Positions 1 to 10,571 are shown, counted from the first letter of the stretch. The stretch is DNA of 64,000 nucleotides from Leidyana gryllorum EB-2025a (GCA_048772705.1 JBLWGC010000230.1:744001-808000); one strand, 5' to 3'. A program made the numbers and translations. Notes: generated by a model from the sequence alone, not told the origin.

Positions 1-1285
1 CACCTGCTTGCGAAGGAATTGCGCCGCACTTCCTTTTCCCTAGAAGGCGGAGTTTTGGCATCGTACAGATCATCAAAAAATGCAGCTAGCATTTGGTTGA
101 TGCGAGTATCAATTGGGACTGCCTGCATGGCCCTCAAGCCGTACAAACAGATACAATCGGCCACTTTGGGTCCAATGCCGCTGATGAATTGTGTCTTGAT
201 GGATGTCCCGGCGGGTATGTCTTACCGATATCGTTCGGAGAAGAAGAGAGCAGCTGTTTCATAGCTCAACAGATTCTGGGCGATGGCGTCGCGCATAATG
301 TCCAGAGCGTTGGTGCCAGAGCCGCTTTGTAACGAGTGATGCAGGGATGGGTAGGAGGCTAATTTGGTGAGGACATCGCTGGGAGAGTGCGTCGAGTGGC
401 TCTTGTCGCTGTGATGTTTGTGAAGGTCGTCCCCGATGGGCGACAGATCTGATTCTTCACTATTGGAGTCCTGTTGAGGCCAGGGGTCAAAGTTTTCGCC
501 TTCTGCGCAGGGTGAGGACATTGCAGCGGAGTTCGAATTAGCGAGAGCGTGGCGGGTGAACTCTGTATCCCGGTGAAGGAGTGTGATGGCCGCGATCAAA
601 TGCGAGCCTCGGTACCCAAAGTTGAGATTACGCAGGAAGTCCTCTGTGAAATGAGGGTTGGAGACAGTGTCTTGTAGATTGGGGAAGGTCGCTGGAGGGA
701 AGTCGGGTGGCCACTGTTGTGCTCGTGAGGGTGCGAGGTCAATGGGAGTGCCAAAGTGGCGCGCGAAGGCCAAGACCATGGCAGTGATCCGTTGTATATT
801 GCTATTTTGACTGCATATGAAGGAGACGAAGACCTCGAAGGCGTCCTGATTGAGGAAGCGCACTCCTTCTGAGAGCTCAATAACTTGATCAAATACATTT
901 GAGTGTGCGATCCAGCTGCGAGATTGGGTTGGAAGGGAGGTGGTAGTTGTTGGGGGGGGATATACCTGTTTCTGAATTTACTCAAGTCGATGTCATTGGG
1001 TCTTAAAGATAGATATGCAGCGAGATTGGATTCGCATTGCTCATTCGAGTGGCCATCGGAGAGACATTCCCATATTACATCATCGCCATCTTGTTGTAGT
1101 TGAAAGGCGCAGGTGCCCAGAACTCCGTGGAAGAGGTTATCATCAAGGGGTGATTGACGCCATCTGAAAGCCTGTCCTGCATGATGGGGGGTGATTGAGG
1201 CGTTTACGGGGGGTGGTGGGTAGTTACCGCTGCAAAGAGTGAGTTTAAGATTGCATTTGCGTTGGTGACGTTGAAGAATGGGCAT
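1..1285 (-). CDS. OGG1: 8-oxoguanine DNA glycosylase, 3' end outside window
   Basis: Base-excision repair enzyme that removes 8-oxoguanine opposite C and nicks the strand; expected in the nucleus. Four exons on the minus strand: 1285-1228, 1176-966, 915-226 and 180-1, with GT-AG introns of 51, 50 and 45 bp. Splicing gives the family landmarks in order: LTLCSGQAFRWR near the N-terminus, VSFICSQNSNIQRI in the middle, then the helix-hairpin-helix GIGPKVADCICLYGL with the catalytic Lys, followed by VPIDTRI holding the catalytic Asp. The start ATG at 1285 sits just upstream of the first conserved block, as in other OGG1 proteins. Unusual: an acidic, Ser/His-rich insertion of roughly 80 residues just before the HhH motif. 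The C-terminus lies beyond the window start. The last intron (225-181) is the least certain boundary. Confidence 0.9.
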
Positions 1286-1352
1286 TCCCTGCCACTCTTG
1301 GTTTTTGTGAGTGGGAACTTGACGGGTGGCGAAGGATAATTTTGTTTGAACG

Positions 1353-4300
1353 ATGTGGTGGAATCAATGCTTTCTGCTGTCAGTGCTGCTAGTTAGTCGA
1401 AGTGTATTGGGGTCGGCGCTTGGGCCTATACAGCTCATACGGCCCGGTCAGAACCACGCGTATCTTGAAACGGTGCCTGAATCACTGGCGAAGCTGAGAA
1501 ATATCAGACCACCTGTGGCAGTGATATCTGCTGTTGGTGCAGTGCATTCGGGAAAGTCTTTCTTGCTGAATCGTTTATGGGATGCCCAAAGCAATGCTGC
1601 CGGATTTGCGGTTGGATATACAGTGAAGCCAGAGACGAGCGGGTTATGGATGTGGGAAAATCCACAACGTCGAGGTGGCACTGCCATAATATATCTTGAC
1701 ACGGAAGGCTTCTTCTCACCCAATGTCACTGAGACCTATGACGCTAAACTCTTTGCGATATCCACCCTTCTCTCCAGCGAAGTTATCTATAACACTGTCA
1801 AGTTTATCGGTACGTAACTAACGTGCCGCCCTCTCAACGTCCGTCTCTTTCAGACAACCATCACTTGGAATTGCTCGAGCTTTTGATTCGTCGAACAAAT
1901 CTGTTTGGTCTGAGGGCTTATGCCCGCCACAATCGGGCTGTTGCTGGGAACAACAGCACCAGCGGGGCCCCCATATCCAACCTGGCCAGCTTTCTACGTG
2001 TATTGCTGCCTAACCAGCTCAGTTGGGTCATCCAGGACTTTGTCCAAGATCTCCGTGGCATCAGTCCGGAGGAGTGGCTCCAATCCCTCATTGACCTCAC
2101 GATGACTAAATCTGGAGATTCTGTTGGAGGTTTCTTCACCCATATTGACTGTGTACCATTGCCAGTGCCCGCGACTGATCCTGAGGTAAGTTTGCTGCTG
2201 CCGCCGCCGCGCGCATTGGCCCCTCTTCACTTCCTTTCCGCAGACATTGGGCAAGCTGGATCTGGTGGATCCGCGACTGTTGAATCCTGCGTACATAAGC
2301 GCCGTCAACGTTTTCCGCGAGCGGCTAATTGAGAGGGCCATCCAGCGACCGAAAGCCAAGGGAGGGACTCTGAGCAGTCAAGTCAATCAGCCTATGATGT
2401 CGGGGTCCGACTTGGCCGACTTGGTGCAGTTCCTCGTTGCTGCCGCCAATGGGGGGGATGAGGGGTCCATAGCCTCTGCGGAGGGCGAGCCTTTCCCCGA
2501 AGTGCCTTCAATTAATCAGCAGTTCAGTTCATTGCAGCTGCGACTGATGAAGTCTGACATTATAGCCATTGCGGAACGCGACCTCACCCACGCCATTGAG
2601 AAGGCTTACAGCCACAAACAGCCATTGGCTCATTATCCCTTCGAAAAGGAGCGCACGTCGGCCGAGAAACAGGCGCGTATTCTGTGGGAGTAAGCGTTGA
2701 GTTGAATTGAATTGAGACATTCCTTTGCAGCTCTTCTGTGCGCGGATTAGTGCGAAGCGACGGTCTCGCTGACGAAGTCAAGAAGGCTTGTCAGGTAACG
2801 TTGTATGGAGTTTGGTGGATCGGTGTTGACGGGTACTGTTGTCTCGCGCAGGAGTTTGACGAGGGGCTGCTGGAGGCGTTTGACCGCGCTGCGGTCCACA
2901 ACTGCGAGCTGATCGATACGTGGTGTACGGATTATGCGGGTGAGCTGCGGAGTGAGCATCAGGAATTGGCCAACAAGTTGGTAAGAGGGGGAGCGAAGAA
3001 AGGTGGGAGACTGCTGTCGTCAACTCAGGGGCTGACACCCAAGAATCCTGATGAATTAATGCAACAGCTGCAAGACAGTGCCGACAGACTATGTGGACTG
3101 TGGGTCGCGAGTTCGGCCAAGGAACGAGGCGGATGGGATATCGGGGGTCATTCCTGTTGCAAAGGGCTCGGGGAGACCGAGTTTCGCTCGTCTCTCCAGG
3201 AGATCACCAAACAGGCGAATGCTGCGAATGATAAACTGATCGTTGACACGTTGGACAAAATTCTGCGAGAGGTTCTGACGTCGGCTCAAAACAATCTGAA
3301 CGACGCTGCGGGCCAACAACTGTTCGTCAACAGTCCCGAAAAGAAGATTGCCGAGTTCTTTGTAGATCTGAAGCAAAGATGTTACAAATCGTTCGAAGAT
3401 CTCACACTCCCGTATCAAAATCTGGGTGTCTATAAGGCCAAACACAAGGAACTCGAGAAAGCACTCCTCAAACACCATCAGGATGTCATGACCCACTGGA
3501 CACGCCGGTGCACAGATGTGGCAGAGGTGAGCATTTCATGAATAATAATACTATTCTTCTTCCCACGTCTCGTAGGACTTCCTCAAAACCAGTTCCATCC
3601 GGTTCCCCTACACGCTCAGACGTGCCGTCTCCTTACCGACGGACGAACCCGTCCTCCACAGTGTCATTGAGAGACAAACCACTGAACTACGCAAACAGTT
3701 CGAAAAAGTCGTGTTCTGTCATCAAAGTCAGCACGGGAGACCGTTTGTCAGACGACTGGAGCAACAGGTCAAGGAGGCCTCAGAGGCTCTGGTGCAACAG
3801 AACGTCAATGCAATCAAAGAGATATCGGGCCGACCACTCAGAGACCTCAAGGAGACGCTAATGAAGGAGGCTCAGAGCTATTATAACCCCTCTCGTTTCC
3901 AGACTGACGCACACCGCCGCACACTCGAAGCTCTGAGACTCGCACTCACAGACTACGACGCGGGCAGTGGAGACAAGGATGAACAGACACTCTCAATGTC
4001 CCACGCCCTGCTGAACAGAGTTGCAACTGCCTTCGTGGAGGAAGACCTCAAGCAGGCGCGCTCCCATATCATGTGTGGCATCTGGGTGATTGGTGGTTTG
4101 ACCTTCGGCACATTCTTCGCTGGTTACAGTCTCTTGAAGTCGGTGGACGCCGGCCACTACAGCTCCGCCGCCTTTTGGCTCGTCGGCGGCGTGGGGACGT
4201 TCTGCTGCTTAGTGATGGATTCACCCAAGAAGCTGGCTCGGGATTTCTTGAGCGCGTGGTCGGGGCGAGGCGTCGGGGTGTTGATCACAAGCGTCTTACT

Positions 4301-4625
4301 CATAATAGGAGTGGCGTGGTACAGAAAAGCCTCATACCGCTACGACCCCTATCTGGTGGACTCTATCCCCAATTCTGTGCATCCGAGCACTATCCCTACA
4401 ATGACGAACACCCCCATCGGGGGCCAACCACGGTACTCCACCACGCCTCAGAAGCATCAGACTATCCGAGCAAGTCTGGCAACCGACAGTCAACGGCGTA
4501 TGGGTGGCTTCCACTCCCAGATGGGATCTGATTCGCGATCGCAAGTGGCCAGTACTCAGTATATGCCGAGTGAGTACCGGAATCCGGAGAGTCAGCAGCG
4601 AGCGTTTGGGCCTTATCCCCGATGA
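1353..4625 (+). CDS. Guanylate-binding protein / atlastin-type large GTPase with signal peptide
   Basis: Dynamin-superfamily GTPase of the GBP/RHD3 group. Seven exons: 1353-1809, 1854-2185, 2244-2689, 2731-2794, 2852-2980, 3029-3526, 3576-4625; introns 41 to 58 bp; phases agree throughout; product 991 residues. Residues 1-24 look like a signal peptide. P-loop GAVHSGKS is at 62-69, the GBP-type PETSGLWMW follows, and switch II DTEGF is at 116-120. A WVIQDF stretch occupies the place of the GBP guanine-recognition RD motif. The middle is helical, as in the GBP stalk. Near the C-terminus are three hydrophobic segments (for example IWVIGGLTFGTFFAGYSLL), then a polar Gln/Ser-rich tail. Family knowledge suggests membrane remodelling or tethering. 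The signal peptide implies entry into the secretory pathway, possibly with the GTPase domain in the lumen; that topology is inferred. Confidence 0.85.
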
Positions 4626-4660
4626 TTGTGTGAAGACAGGGAGCAGGAGGGATTGTCTTG

Positions 4661-4745
4661 GTCGATTCTGTGTGTGTGTGTGTGTGCGCGTGTGCGTGTG
4701 CGTGTGTTGGTCGATCCTGTGTGTGTGTGTTTGTTTGTTTGACGG
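4661..4745. repeat. TG-rich microsatellite downstream of the GBP gene
   Basis: Runs of TG/GT dinucleotides interrupted by GC and TTTG steps, lying in the 160 bp between the convergent stop codons of the GTPase gene and the ankyrin-like gene. No coding signal. Confidence 0.8.
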
Positions 4746-4783
4746 ACGGACGGATATCGCAGGGCCACAAAAAGGGGTTTGTA

Positions 4784-7066
4784 TTATATGTCATCAGGAG
4801 AGATGTGTTTGATGGTGTGGTATATCAGTTCACAGTCGCTCTCAAACTCTCTGATGAAGCAGTCCACTTTGTTGAGATACGTCTCGCCACCGAGAGAGGG
4901 CGGGACCAAAGGAACGTTATTGGCCACGAGCAGTTCCAGAGTGGCTGTGTCACCCCGCAACTGTGGGATTTCTGATAGATGCACTCCATGTTCATCACTC
5001 AACAGTGTGGAGGCATCCTGTTGGGAGGCAAGTAGAAGTCGAAGGGTGGGTGCTACAGCTATAACCTGACGACAGCAAACAGTGATATGGAGGGTGGATC
5101 CGAATCGAGGAGAGGGGATCAGCGGAGAGACACGCAGCTTATTGAGATATTCCGAAACCTTTTGTGTATGCCCCATCAGACAAGCTAAGTGAAGACGATT
5201 CACACCTAAACACTCGAAGATTGCTTCACATCTCTGACGGGGTACATAAGTATCAACAGCGTCCAAATACATGTTGTACGTATGACAAGCTGCTGCTCTC
5301 TGTAACAGCCAATCGAAGCCTCCCGAGTCCTTCCAGTACTTTGTCGCCTCTTGCTCCACCTTGGTCAAAGTGCTCAACACCACACTCGCTACCTTGTCGT
5401 CGCCAACAACTTCTGTCGCCAACAGCTGCTGACCCACGCGAATCAATTCCACCTTCCGCTCCTCCACGATCCCACTTGTACTCAACGTCACTGCTTGCCA
5501 TCCGATTGTGTGTGTTTCAGCTGCAGCGCTGAGAGTGACAGTCTGAGTTTCAACATAAATCTTCTTCAATTCCTTGACACGACGGATATATCTTCCCGCC
5601 GCTGCCGGTTGGGGCCGCAGACACCCCGCAGCACCATACCGCCGTAACAGCGATAACACTTCTTCATCTTGTATAGCTTGTGCAATGTGAGCAGGACTTA
5701 CACGGTCCACTGGAGTCAACATCTTCAGAATCTTCCGCCGCCGACACCGTCGCAACCAACCACCTTCTCTGGCGAGCAGAGCCGTCAAAAATGGTCTGCC
5801 CGCCCCCGCCGCAATGGCAACGTGATAAGCGCTACCGAATGAACCAAACTCCTCTTTGACGTCCCAATCTGCGGCCTCCACAGCATTCAGGGCCGACAAA
5901 TCTCCCATCAAGCACGCAGCAAATAAGGGATTGACCCAAGCGGCTGCCTCGTAGGCCTCAAGACCTCTGCGTAGCCAGCGAAGGGCGTGGATACTTCGCA
6001 GCTGACGATCGGGTTCAGCAGCAGCTGACTCGAGGATGTCCTCAAAGTCTATATCATTGAAACGCGACAGAATAGCGACTCGTTGCCGTCGTGTTAGAGG
6101 CTTCAAGAGCTCATTGGCCGCTTTTGACTGATTTCGACAGAACAAAACCTGCACTCGTTTGGATAGTGCCCGCAACTCCTCCTTCCTGCGACTGATCTGG
6201 TCTGGCGAAAGCAGTCTGGTAGTCTCTTGGACCAATATTTGGGCTGGAAGAGTGTTGCGGGGGGAGGATGCCGATGACTGACGCGACCGGCCCTTTCGTA
6301 GAGTCATCTGAAGCTCAGTGGCTTTGTTGAGTATCTCATTAACGTCGACAGTATACGCACGCACATATCTGCGGCAGGCGATAGCTGAGCCTCTGTTGGT
6401 CGGATCAGCTCCATACTGGAGGAGTTTGGCCAAAGAGAGCGGTTTCAGACAGAACTCGGCCAGACCGATGGCAGTGACACCACCTTTGAAGACGTAATCG
6501 ATCAGCCGTAATCGATCTGAAGCCGATAGTGATCCCAGAATCTCTTCTATCATTGCACAGGAGAGATTGTCTGACCATTTGCCAACCAACGCCAACAAAA
6601 TTGTTGTCCCGAATTGTGGAGAGATCAGCCGGGGATCTCCGCCAACATCAATAGCGTACTTGAGCGCCCCAAGGGATCCTCGCCAACACGTGCCGTGAAC
6701 ACACGTACCGAAACTGGTCATCAGGTTCATGGCATACGCTCCGTGCTCTTGCAGCTCGGCGGTAGAAAGCTCGCGCCAGGGCGCCTGAGCAGCGAGTCTC
6801 ATGAAACGTTCGCACCGCTCATTGTTCTCCAGAAACATATTGACGGCCGCAAACTCTCGAGGGCTCGTCATGCTTTGAAGCTCATGCTGGAAGTGCTCTT
6901 CATCCTCCTCGGCTCCAGCAGCGAGCCCAGCACTCTGCCTTGCGATCAGATGCCGTAGCCGATTGTACCTTTCTTCTCGCCGCCGCCGCAGTATCTCATC
7001 ACAAAGGAGCTCATTCAACTTGTTCGCATTCACAAGCTCCGAGAACCAGCTGGTTTCACCCTCCAT
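4784..7066 (-). CDS. Degenerate ankyrin-repeat-like protein, 760 aa
   Basis: Single open exon of 760 residues from ATG 7066. I recognise no enzyme motif. Several segments look like weak ankyrin repeats: NPLFAACLMGDLSALNAVEA, NRLHLACLMGHTQKVSEYL, FGSTLHITV and LLQYGADPTNRGSAI. The pattern of helical, Leu/Ala-rich pairs with G-D or G-H turns fits a repeat solenoid. An Arg-rich region with SRRKEEL and KRVQVLF in the middle may be a linker. No signal peptide or membrane segment is evident, so a cytosolic or nuclear scaffold is likely. It converges on the GBP gene at its 3' end. The ankyrin call rests on short motifs only; another helical repeat family is possible. Confidence 0.65.
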   Translation of the reverse strand: MEGETSWFSELVNANKLNELLCDEILRRRREERYNRLRHLIARQSAGLAAGAEEDEEHFQHELQSMTSPREFAAVNMFLENNERCERFMRLAAQAPWRELSTAELQEHGAYAMNLMTSFGTCVHGTCWRGSLGALKYAIDVGGDPRLISPQFGTTILLALVGKWSDNLSCAMIEEILGSLSASDRLRLIDYVFKGGVTAIGLAEFCLKPLSLAKLLQYGADPTNRGSAIACRRYVRAYTVDVNEILNKATELQMTLRKGRSRQSSASSPRNTLPAQILVQETTRLLSPDQISRRKEELRALSKRVQVLFCRNQSKAANELLKPLTRRQRVAILSRFNDIDFEDILESAAAEPDRQLRSIHALRWLRRGLEAYEAAAWVNPLFAACLMGDLSALNAVEAADWDVKEEFGSFGSAYHVAIAAGAGRPFLTALLAREGGWLRRCRRRKILKMLTPVDRVSPAHIAQAIQDEEVLSLLRRYGAAGCLRPQPAAAGRYIRRVKELKKIYVETQTVTLSAAAETHTIGWQAVTLSTSGIVEERKVELIRVGQQLLATEVVGDDKVASVVLSTLTKVEQEATKYWKDSGGFDWLLQRAAACHTYNMYLDAVDTYVPRQRCEAIFECLGVNRLHLACLMGHTQKVSEYLNKLRVSPLIPSPRFGSTLHITVCCRQVIAVAPTLRLLLASQQDASTLLSDEHGVHLSEIPQLRGDTATLELLVANNVPLVPPSLGGETYLNKVDCFIREFESDCELIYHTIKHISPDDI

Positions 7067-7204
7067 TTGACATAGCTACCTACCTTGCCTGCCCAACAGA
7101 GAGCCACAAATATTAAACTTCTCTCACTCGTCTTCTCTCAATAGATTATACACAAAGCGGCAGGCCAATCTCTCTATTCTCTAAAAGCCACTAAAACTCA
7201 TTCG

Positions 7205-7907
7205 TCAGCATTCCTTGTCGTCCAACCCGCCAGACTCTTCTGGATCCCGCTGTCTCGTATATATCATTACGTCTCGCACGGCCAACAGAACACACACTGC
7301 AGTCCAGCCGACTTGAACGTAATCAGAAATCCTCAAGATCTGCACACCATCAACACCCATCTCCAATATCACCCACCTCAGCTTGACGTTCCAAATCTTC
7401 CTTGTACGCAATCAATGCTGCACAAACGCCGACGCTCTGTAAAGAAGACCACAAGGCCAGCCAAGCAAATAAGAGGTCGGACCTGAGACAACCACTCATC
7501 ATTCAAACATCGAGACCCTAACTCACAAAATAGATTGTAGTTCCTTGGCTTCCTGCATCAGCCATATGCCCCAACTGTTCAAGAGCCCTCGGCATGCAGA
7601 AGCCACAATAGATATTCCCAGCGTTGTCATCGCTGGCGCATAATAACCTTCAATGTCTTCTCCGGGCGTCGCCGCTCTGATTCCCGTTATTGCCAGAGAA
7701 AGCGTCAAAGTGGCAGAGAGAAACTTGAAAATGGCCTGCCACATTATACATCGCTTTTCTCGTAACTGTAACGTCTTGCACATCTCAGTTCCTACTGTAT
7801 CTTCGGGCAGAGCATACTTTCCAGCGAACCGCCATAATAAACAACACGACGAACACGAATTCAGTAACATTTGAGTTCCATACACAATCCAACTCTCTAC
7901 CGAGTAC
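7205..7907 (-). CDS. Multi-pass membrane protein, TMEM184/OST-alpha-like, 5' end unresolved
   Basis: Three exons join in frame: 7907-7527, 7482-7377 and 7339-7205 (introns 44 and 37 bp), ending with TGA at 7205. The product has several hydrophobic stretches: AIFKFLSATLTLSLAITGI, a segment with TTLGISIVASACRGLL, LLFAWLALWSSLQSVGVCAA and VGWTAVCVLLAVRDV. The order of helices and YSVESWIVYG near the start of the visible part recall TMEM184/DUF300 (organic solute transporter alpha) proteins, where a Y-E-x(n)-Y segment precedes the later helices. That similarity is weak and could be coincidental. The acceptor at 7908-7910 shows that at least one upstream exon exists. I could not place it with confidence; the gene might even continue from the exon at 9047-8442. 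Confidence 0.5.
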
Positions 7908-8441
7908 CTGCAACAGAACAAGCCGTCTCACTACCACACGAATGGAACCAAGGACGCTCCAAGTTACATCCAAGCAACCACTTCACGTGACAAGCGCACA
8001 AGGCCGCCGGCTGCGACCTCATAGATATGGAGCGGGCGGGTGGGTGATGAAGCAGAGCAGGCAGACTCATACGCCGGGTTGCCTATTCCCGCGTGCAAAC
8101 GCCGCACACGGAGACATGGATCAGTCAATACTTTGCGTTCAGTACCACAAGCACACACGTGTGTCTCCCAATACTGAGCGGCATGCTGCTACGGCCGCTG
8201 GCGTGAAAACGAGCGAATTGGGTACCGAAAGGCATCTGTTCGTTCTAGCCATTGGCTAAAGTACGAACAATCGAAGACTTATTGATCACATCCCTCAGCA
8301 AGTACCATATACACCGATAGTCGCGAATGCCAGCATCAGAATTGACAACAATGCAACGGAATGGAACACACAAGGATGCCATACTGTACCGGCATTGTAC
8401 AAATCATCACATCGGGTGAGCGCAAGGATATCCCAGTCCGG
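7908..8441 (-). other. Unresolved intergenic or intron stretch with possible small exons
   Basis: No long reading frame. On the minus strand around 8385-8300 one frame reads a hydrophobic helix (SVALLSILMLAFATIGVY) that could be a transmembrane exon. A second frame, entered through the acceptor ending in TACAG, would extend the upstream 9047-8442 exon to a stop near 8260. The two readings exclude each other. Confidence 0.3.
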
Positions 8442-9047
8442 TTAGCGTGGATACATTACGTACCTGAATCCCAGGTAATTAGCGATGACTAGCTCTAGTA
8501 TTCTCAATAAGAGCCCTAGACGAATGTTGAGTTTCAGACGGTCCATGGTCTTTAATCGCGTGTTCCGCTTCTGTTCGACGACGACTCGCTGGGCTGCAGT
8601 GAGTTGTTGGTGGACAAAGCCCTCAGTGTCGTCGTTATGAGCTTGAGCGGCTTGTTTTTCCGCACGTTGACGAGCCGTTCGATTTCGTTGTCGTCGATGG
8701 AACCGCGATTCACCACAGGGATTGAATTTGAAGTCGTCTTCGGAGTCATCGTCCACAGGAAAATTGGTATCGCTGCTCAGGTCATCCGGAGATATGGGGG
8801 CTCTAGCGTGTGTAGCAGCAGTCTGTAGCCATATACTCTGTTGACGAAGTATAAAATCACGTGTATCATCGCCCATGTAGATGCCGGCGTCTGATAATGC
8901 AAAGGGGGACAGAGTAGAATGCCCACTGGGTGTAGACAAGAGTTGCAAGGTAGGAGTGGGACGAGGAGGTGTGGCCTCGAGAGGTACATCGGAGAGGAGA
9001 TGGTTCAATTGCTGGTGGCGGTGTTGGTGCGGGGGAGGCGTCGCCAT
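8442..9047 (-). CDS. Hypothetical protein with disordered N-terminus and C-terminal hydrophobic helix
   Basis: Open from ATG 9047. Residues 1 to about 90 are Pro/His/Ser/Thr-rich; an acidic patch (DDDSEDDF) follows; then comes a basic helical region rich in Arg, Gln and Lys; the end is a hydrophobic stretch RLGLLLRILELVIANYLGF. A strong donor (AG, then GTACGT) interrupts the frame right after this helix, so the stop at 8442 is probably not the true end. At least one more exon is expected downstream, either a short tail ending near 8260 or the membrane protein at 7907-7205. The gene diverges from the plus-strand gene at 9091 with 43 bp between starts, probably a shared promoter. Function unknown. 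Confidence 0.5.
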   Translation of the reverse strand: MATPPPHQHRHQQLNHLLSDVPLEATPPRPTPTLQLLSTPSGHSTLSPFALSDAGIYMGDDTRDFILRQQSIWLQTAATHARAPISPDDLSSDTNFPVDDDSEDDFKFNPCGESRFHRRQRNRTARQRAEKQAAQAHNDDTEGFVHQQLTAAQRVVVEQKRNTRLKTMDRLKLNIRLGLLLRILELVIANYLGFRYVMYPR

Positions 9048-9090
9048 AGTGTACTATTGAATTCGAAAAAGAGTTAAGGAGAATATAAGA

Positions 9091-9378
9091 ATGGGTTGGT
9101 GTGGGAGCAGCAGTGAAAAAGCGCAGCTGAAGAAGGCCAACGCGGACCAACGAAAAGAGATCGATGCGTTGAAGGCCCGGCAAGCACGATTGGAGCTAGA
9201 ACTGAAGAATCTCCGAGAAGCCAGCGGAATTCAATTCAACCCATTAGGGGTTGCGGAAGGAAAAAGAAGCGTGGAAGACATTGAATACCCCTACGTCGCG
9301 ATGCCTAGCGCCTACAACTCACTCTGCGGAGGAACCTTTCATCATTACCACTATCGGTGTAGGTGCCAGCACTTTTGA
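9091..9378 (+). CDS. Small coiled-coil protein with N-terminal acylation signal
   Basis: ATG 9091 begins MGWCGSSS, a textbook N-myristoylation sequence (Gly2, Ser near position 6) with an adjacent Cys for palmitoylation, so membrane anchoring is likely. Residues 9 to about 48 form a charged coiled coil (KKANADQRKEIDALKARQ and following heptads). The last residues before the stop (HHYHYRCRCQHF) look non-coding. A donor GTGTAG after TATCG at 9357 could remove them and join in phase to the next frame, which begins in the codon for Ser2 of the 9402 reading frame. That intron would end in GAG rather than CAG or TAG, so two separate genes remain possible. Confidence 0.5.
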   Translation: MGWCGSSSEKAQLKKANADQRKEIDALKARQARLELELKNLREASGIQFNPLGVAEGKRSVEDIEYPYVAMPSAYNSLCGGTFHHYHYRCRCQHF

Positions 9379-9401
9379 GTAGACTAAAATTTGCCTGACT
9401 A

Positions 9402-10484
9402 ATGAGCGCTCCGGCGCAACAACAACAACAGAGGCCTGTGCTGCATCTGGAACTGAGGAAACTGGGGGCTCGCACAGAGAGCTTGGGTGGTGGACATGAG
9501 ACACCAAAGTCCACGCGCCGCACCGTCAGCTCGAAGCTAAGTCGCTATGTCAACTTCTTTGAGCGCTCCGCCTTTGTAAAAGCTACCACACTGGACGATC
9601 TTGAGGCTCGACCGTCCTCCGAAGATAATGATCACGACAATGCCCCAATTGCCACACAAACCGCTCGAGCCACCCTCACCACCGTCAAGGTCTCCCCACG
9701 ACCCTCGGCCTTGGACTCGGCAGACTCGGGCGGCACCTCAGCTGCCGACAGACTCGCCAGTGTCCGAGAAATGATCAAACGCTTCGACTCCACCACGGTA
9801 CTCGAGCGTAGAGACTCCGGACCTCTCTCCCACCGCTCGCTACGACGCGGAAGCTCCTCTTCCATCGTCCCAGCCCCTTCAGCACATGCTCCCCCACAAC
9901 GGTCTGCTACATTACAACCAGTTCCAAGTACTACGAGTGCCCCTGGCGCCCCATCTGTCATAGTCAAATGGCAACAGGTGGAGAAAAAGGTCGCTGGGGC
10001 TGTTGTTGGCAAAGTCTGGAGAAGATGTGAAACAGAAATTCCGCATACCAATGTTAATTCGCCCCGGGGCGCTCTATCCGAGAATTCCTATGAATCAGAA
10101 CCGCCCGTCAAGGCGGATACATCATTTGCGCCAATCGGAGAAGGAAATGAGGAAGACTCTGTCGAGTCCGCCTCGTCACAAGCTTCTAGCCGGGGAGGAG
10201 TGCCTACCCGGGCTGACCCACTCCCACGCAAGATGCCAAAGGCCGACAATGCCTCTAAAACTAAACGAGCATCTCATTTTGTCGCGATACGGATTGATGA
10301 CTCGGAAGTTGTAGAGGCTGTCAGAAGGTTCCAGTCAGAACTGACGAATTCTGCTCCGTTCCTGGATCACTGTCGCAGTAACTGCAATAAGCTGCATCTG
10401 AGTGAGACGACGCCTAATCTGTCCTGCGAACCACTTTCACTTCCGCAGCCCTCCTTGTCCTCAGTCTGGGCACCGCAGAGATAG
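9402..10484 (+). CDS. Ser/Thr/Pro-rich hypothetical protein, possibly exon 2 of the acylated coiled-coil gene
   Basis: A 360-residue frame from ATG 9402, only 23 bp after the stop of the preceding small frame. It is rich in Ser, Thr, Ala, Pro and Arg, with an early poly-Gln run (AQQQQQRPV) and no recognisable domain. KLSRYVNFFERSAFVKATTL near the N-terminus and a helix with EAVRRFQSELTNSAPFLDHC near the C-terminus are the only parts that look folded. The short spacing suggests one spliced gene with 9091, which would make this the disordered body of an acylated membrane-associated protein. The frame may also end through another splice, since the stop is followed by a purine-rich stretch and a GTACGT donor near 10510. 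Function unknown. Confidence 0.5.
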   Translation: MSAPAQQQQQRPVLHLELRKLGARTESLGGGHETPKSTRRTVSSKLSRYVNFFERSAFVKATTLDDLEARPSSEDNDHDNAPIATQTARATLTTVKVSPRPSALDSADSGGTSAADRLASVREMIKRFDSTTVLERRDSGPLSHRSLRRGSSSSIVPAPSAHAPPQRSATLQPVPSTTSAPGAPSVIVKWQQVEKKVAGAVVGKVWRRCETEIPHTNVNSPRGALSENSYESEPPVKADTSFAPIGEGNEEDSVESASSQASSRGGVPTRADPLPRKMPKADNASKTKRASHFVAIRIDDSEVVEAVRRFQSELTNSAPFLDHCRSNCNKLHLSETTPNLSCEPLSLPQPSLSSVWAPQR

Positions 10485-10571
10485 AGAGAGCGAAAACAGC
10501 ACTCGTGACAGGTACGTCTCCTGTGCGGAAAGTGTGTGCGAACACACTCGTTCACAGGTGTGCGGCGATTC

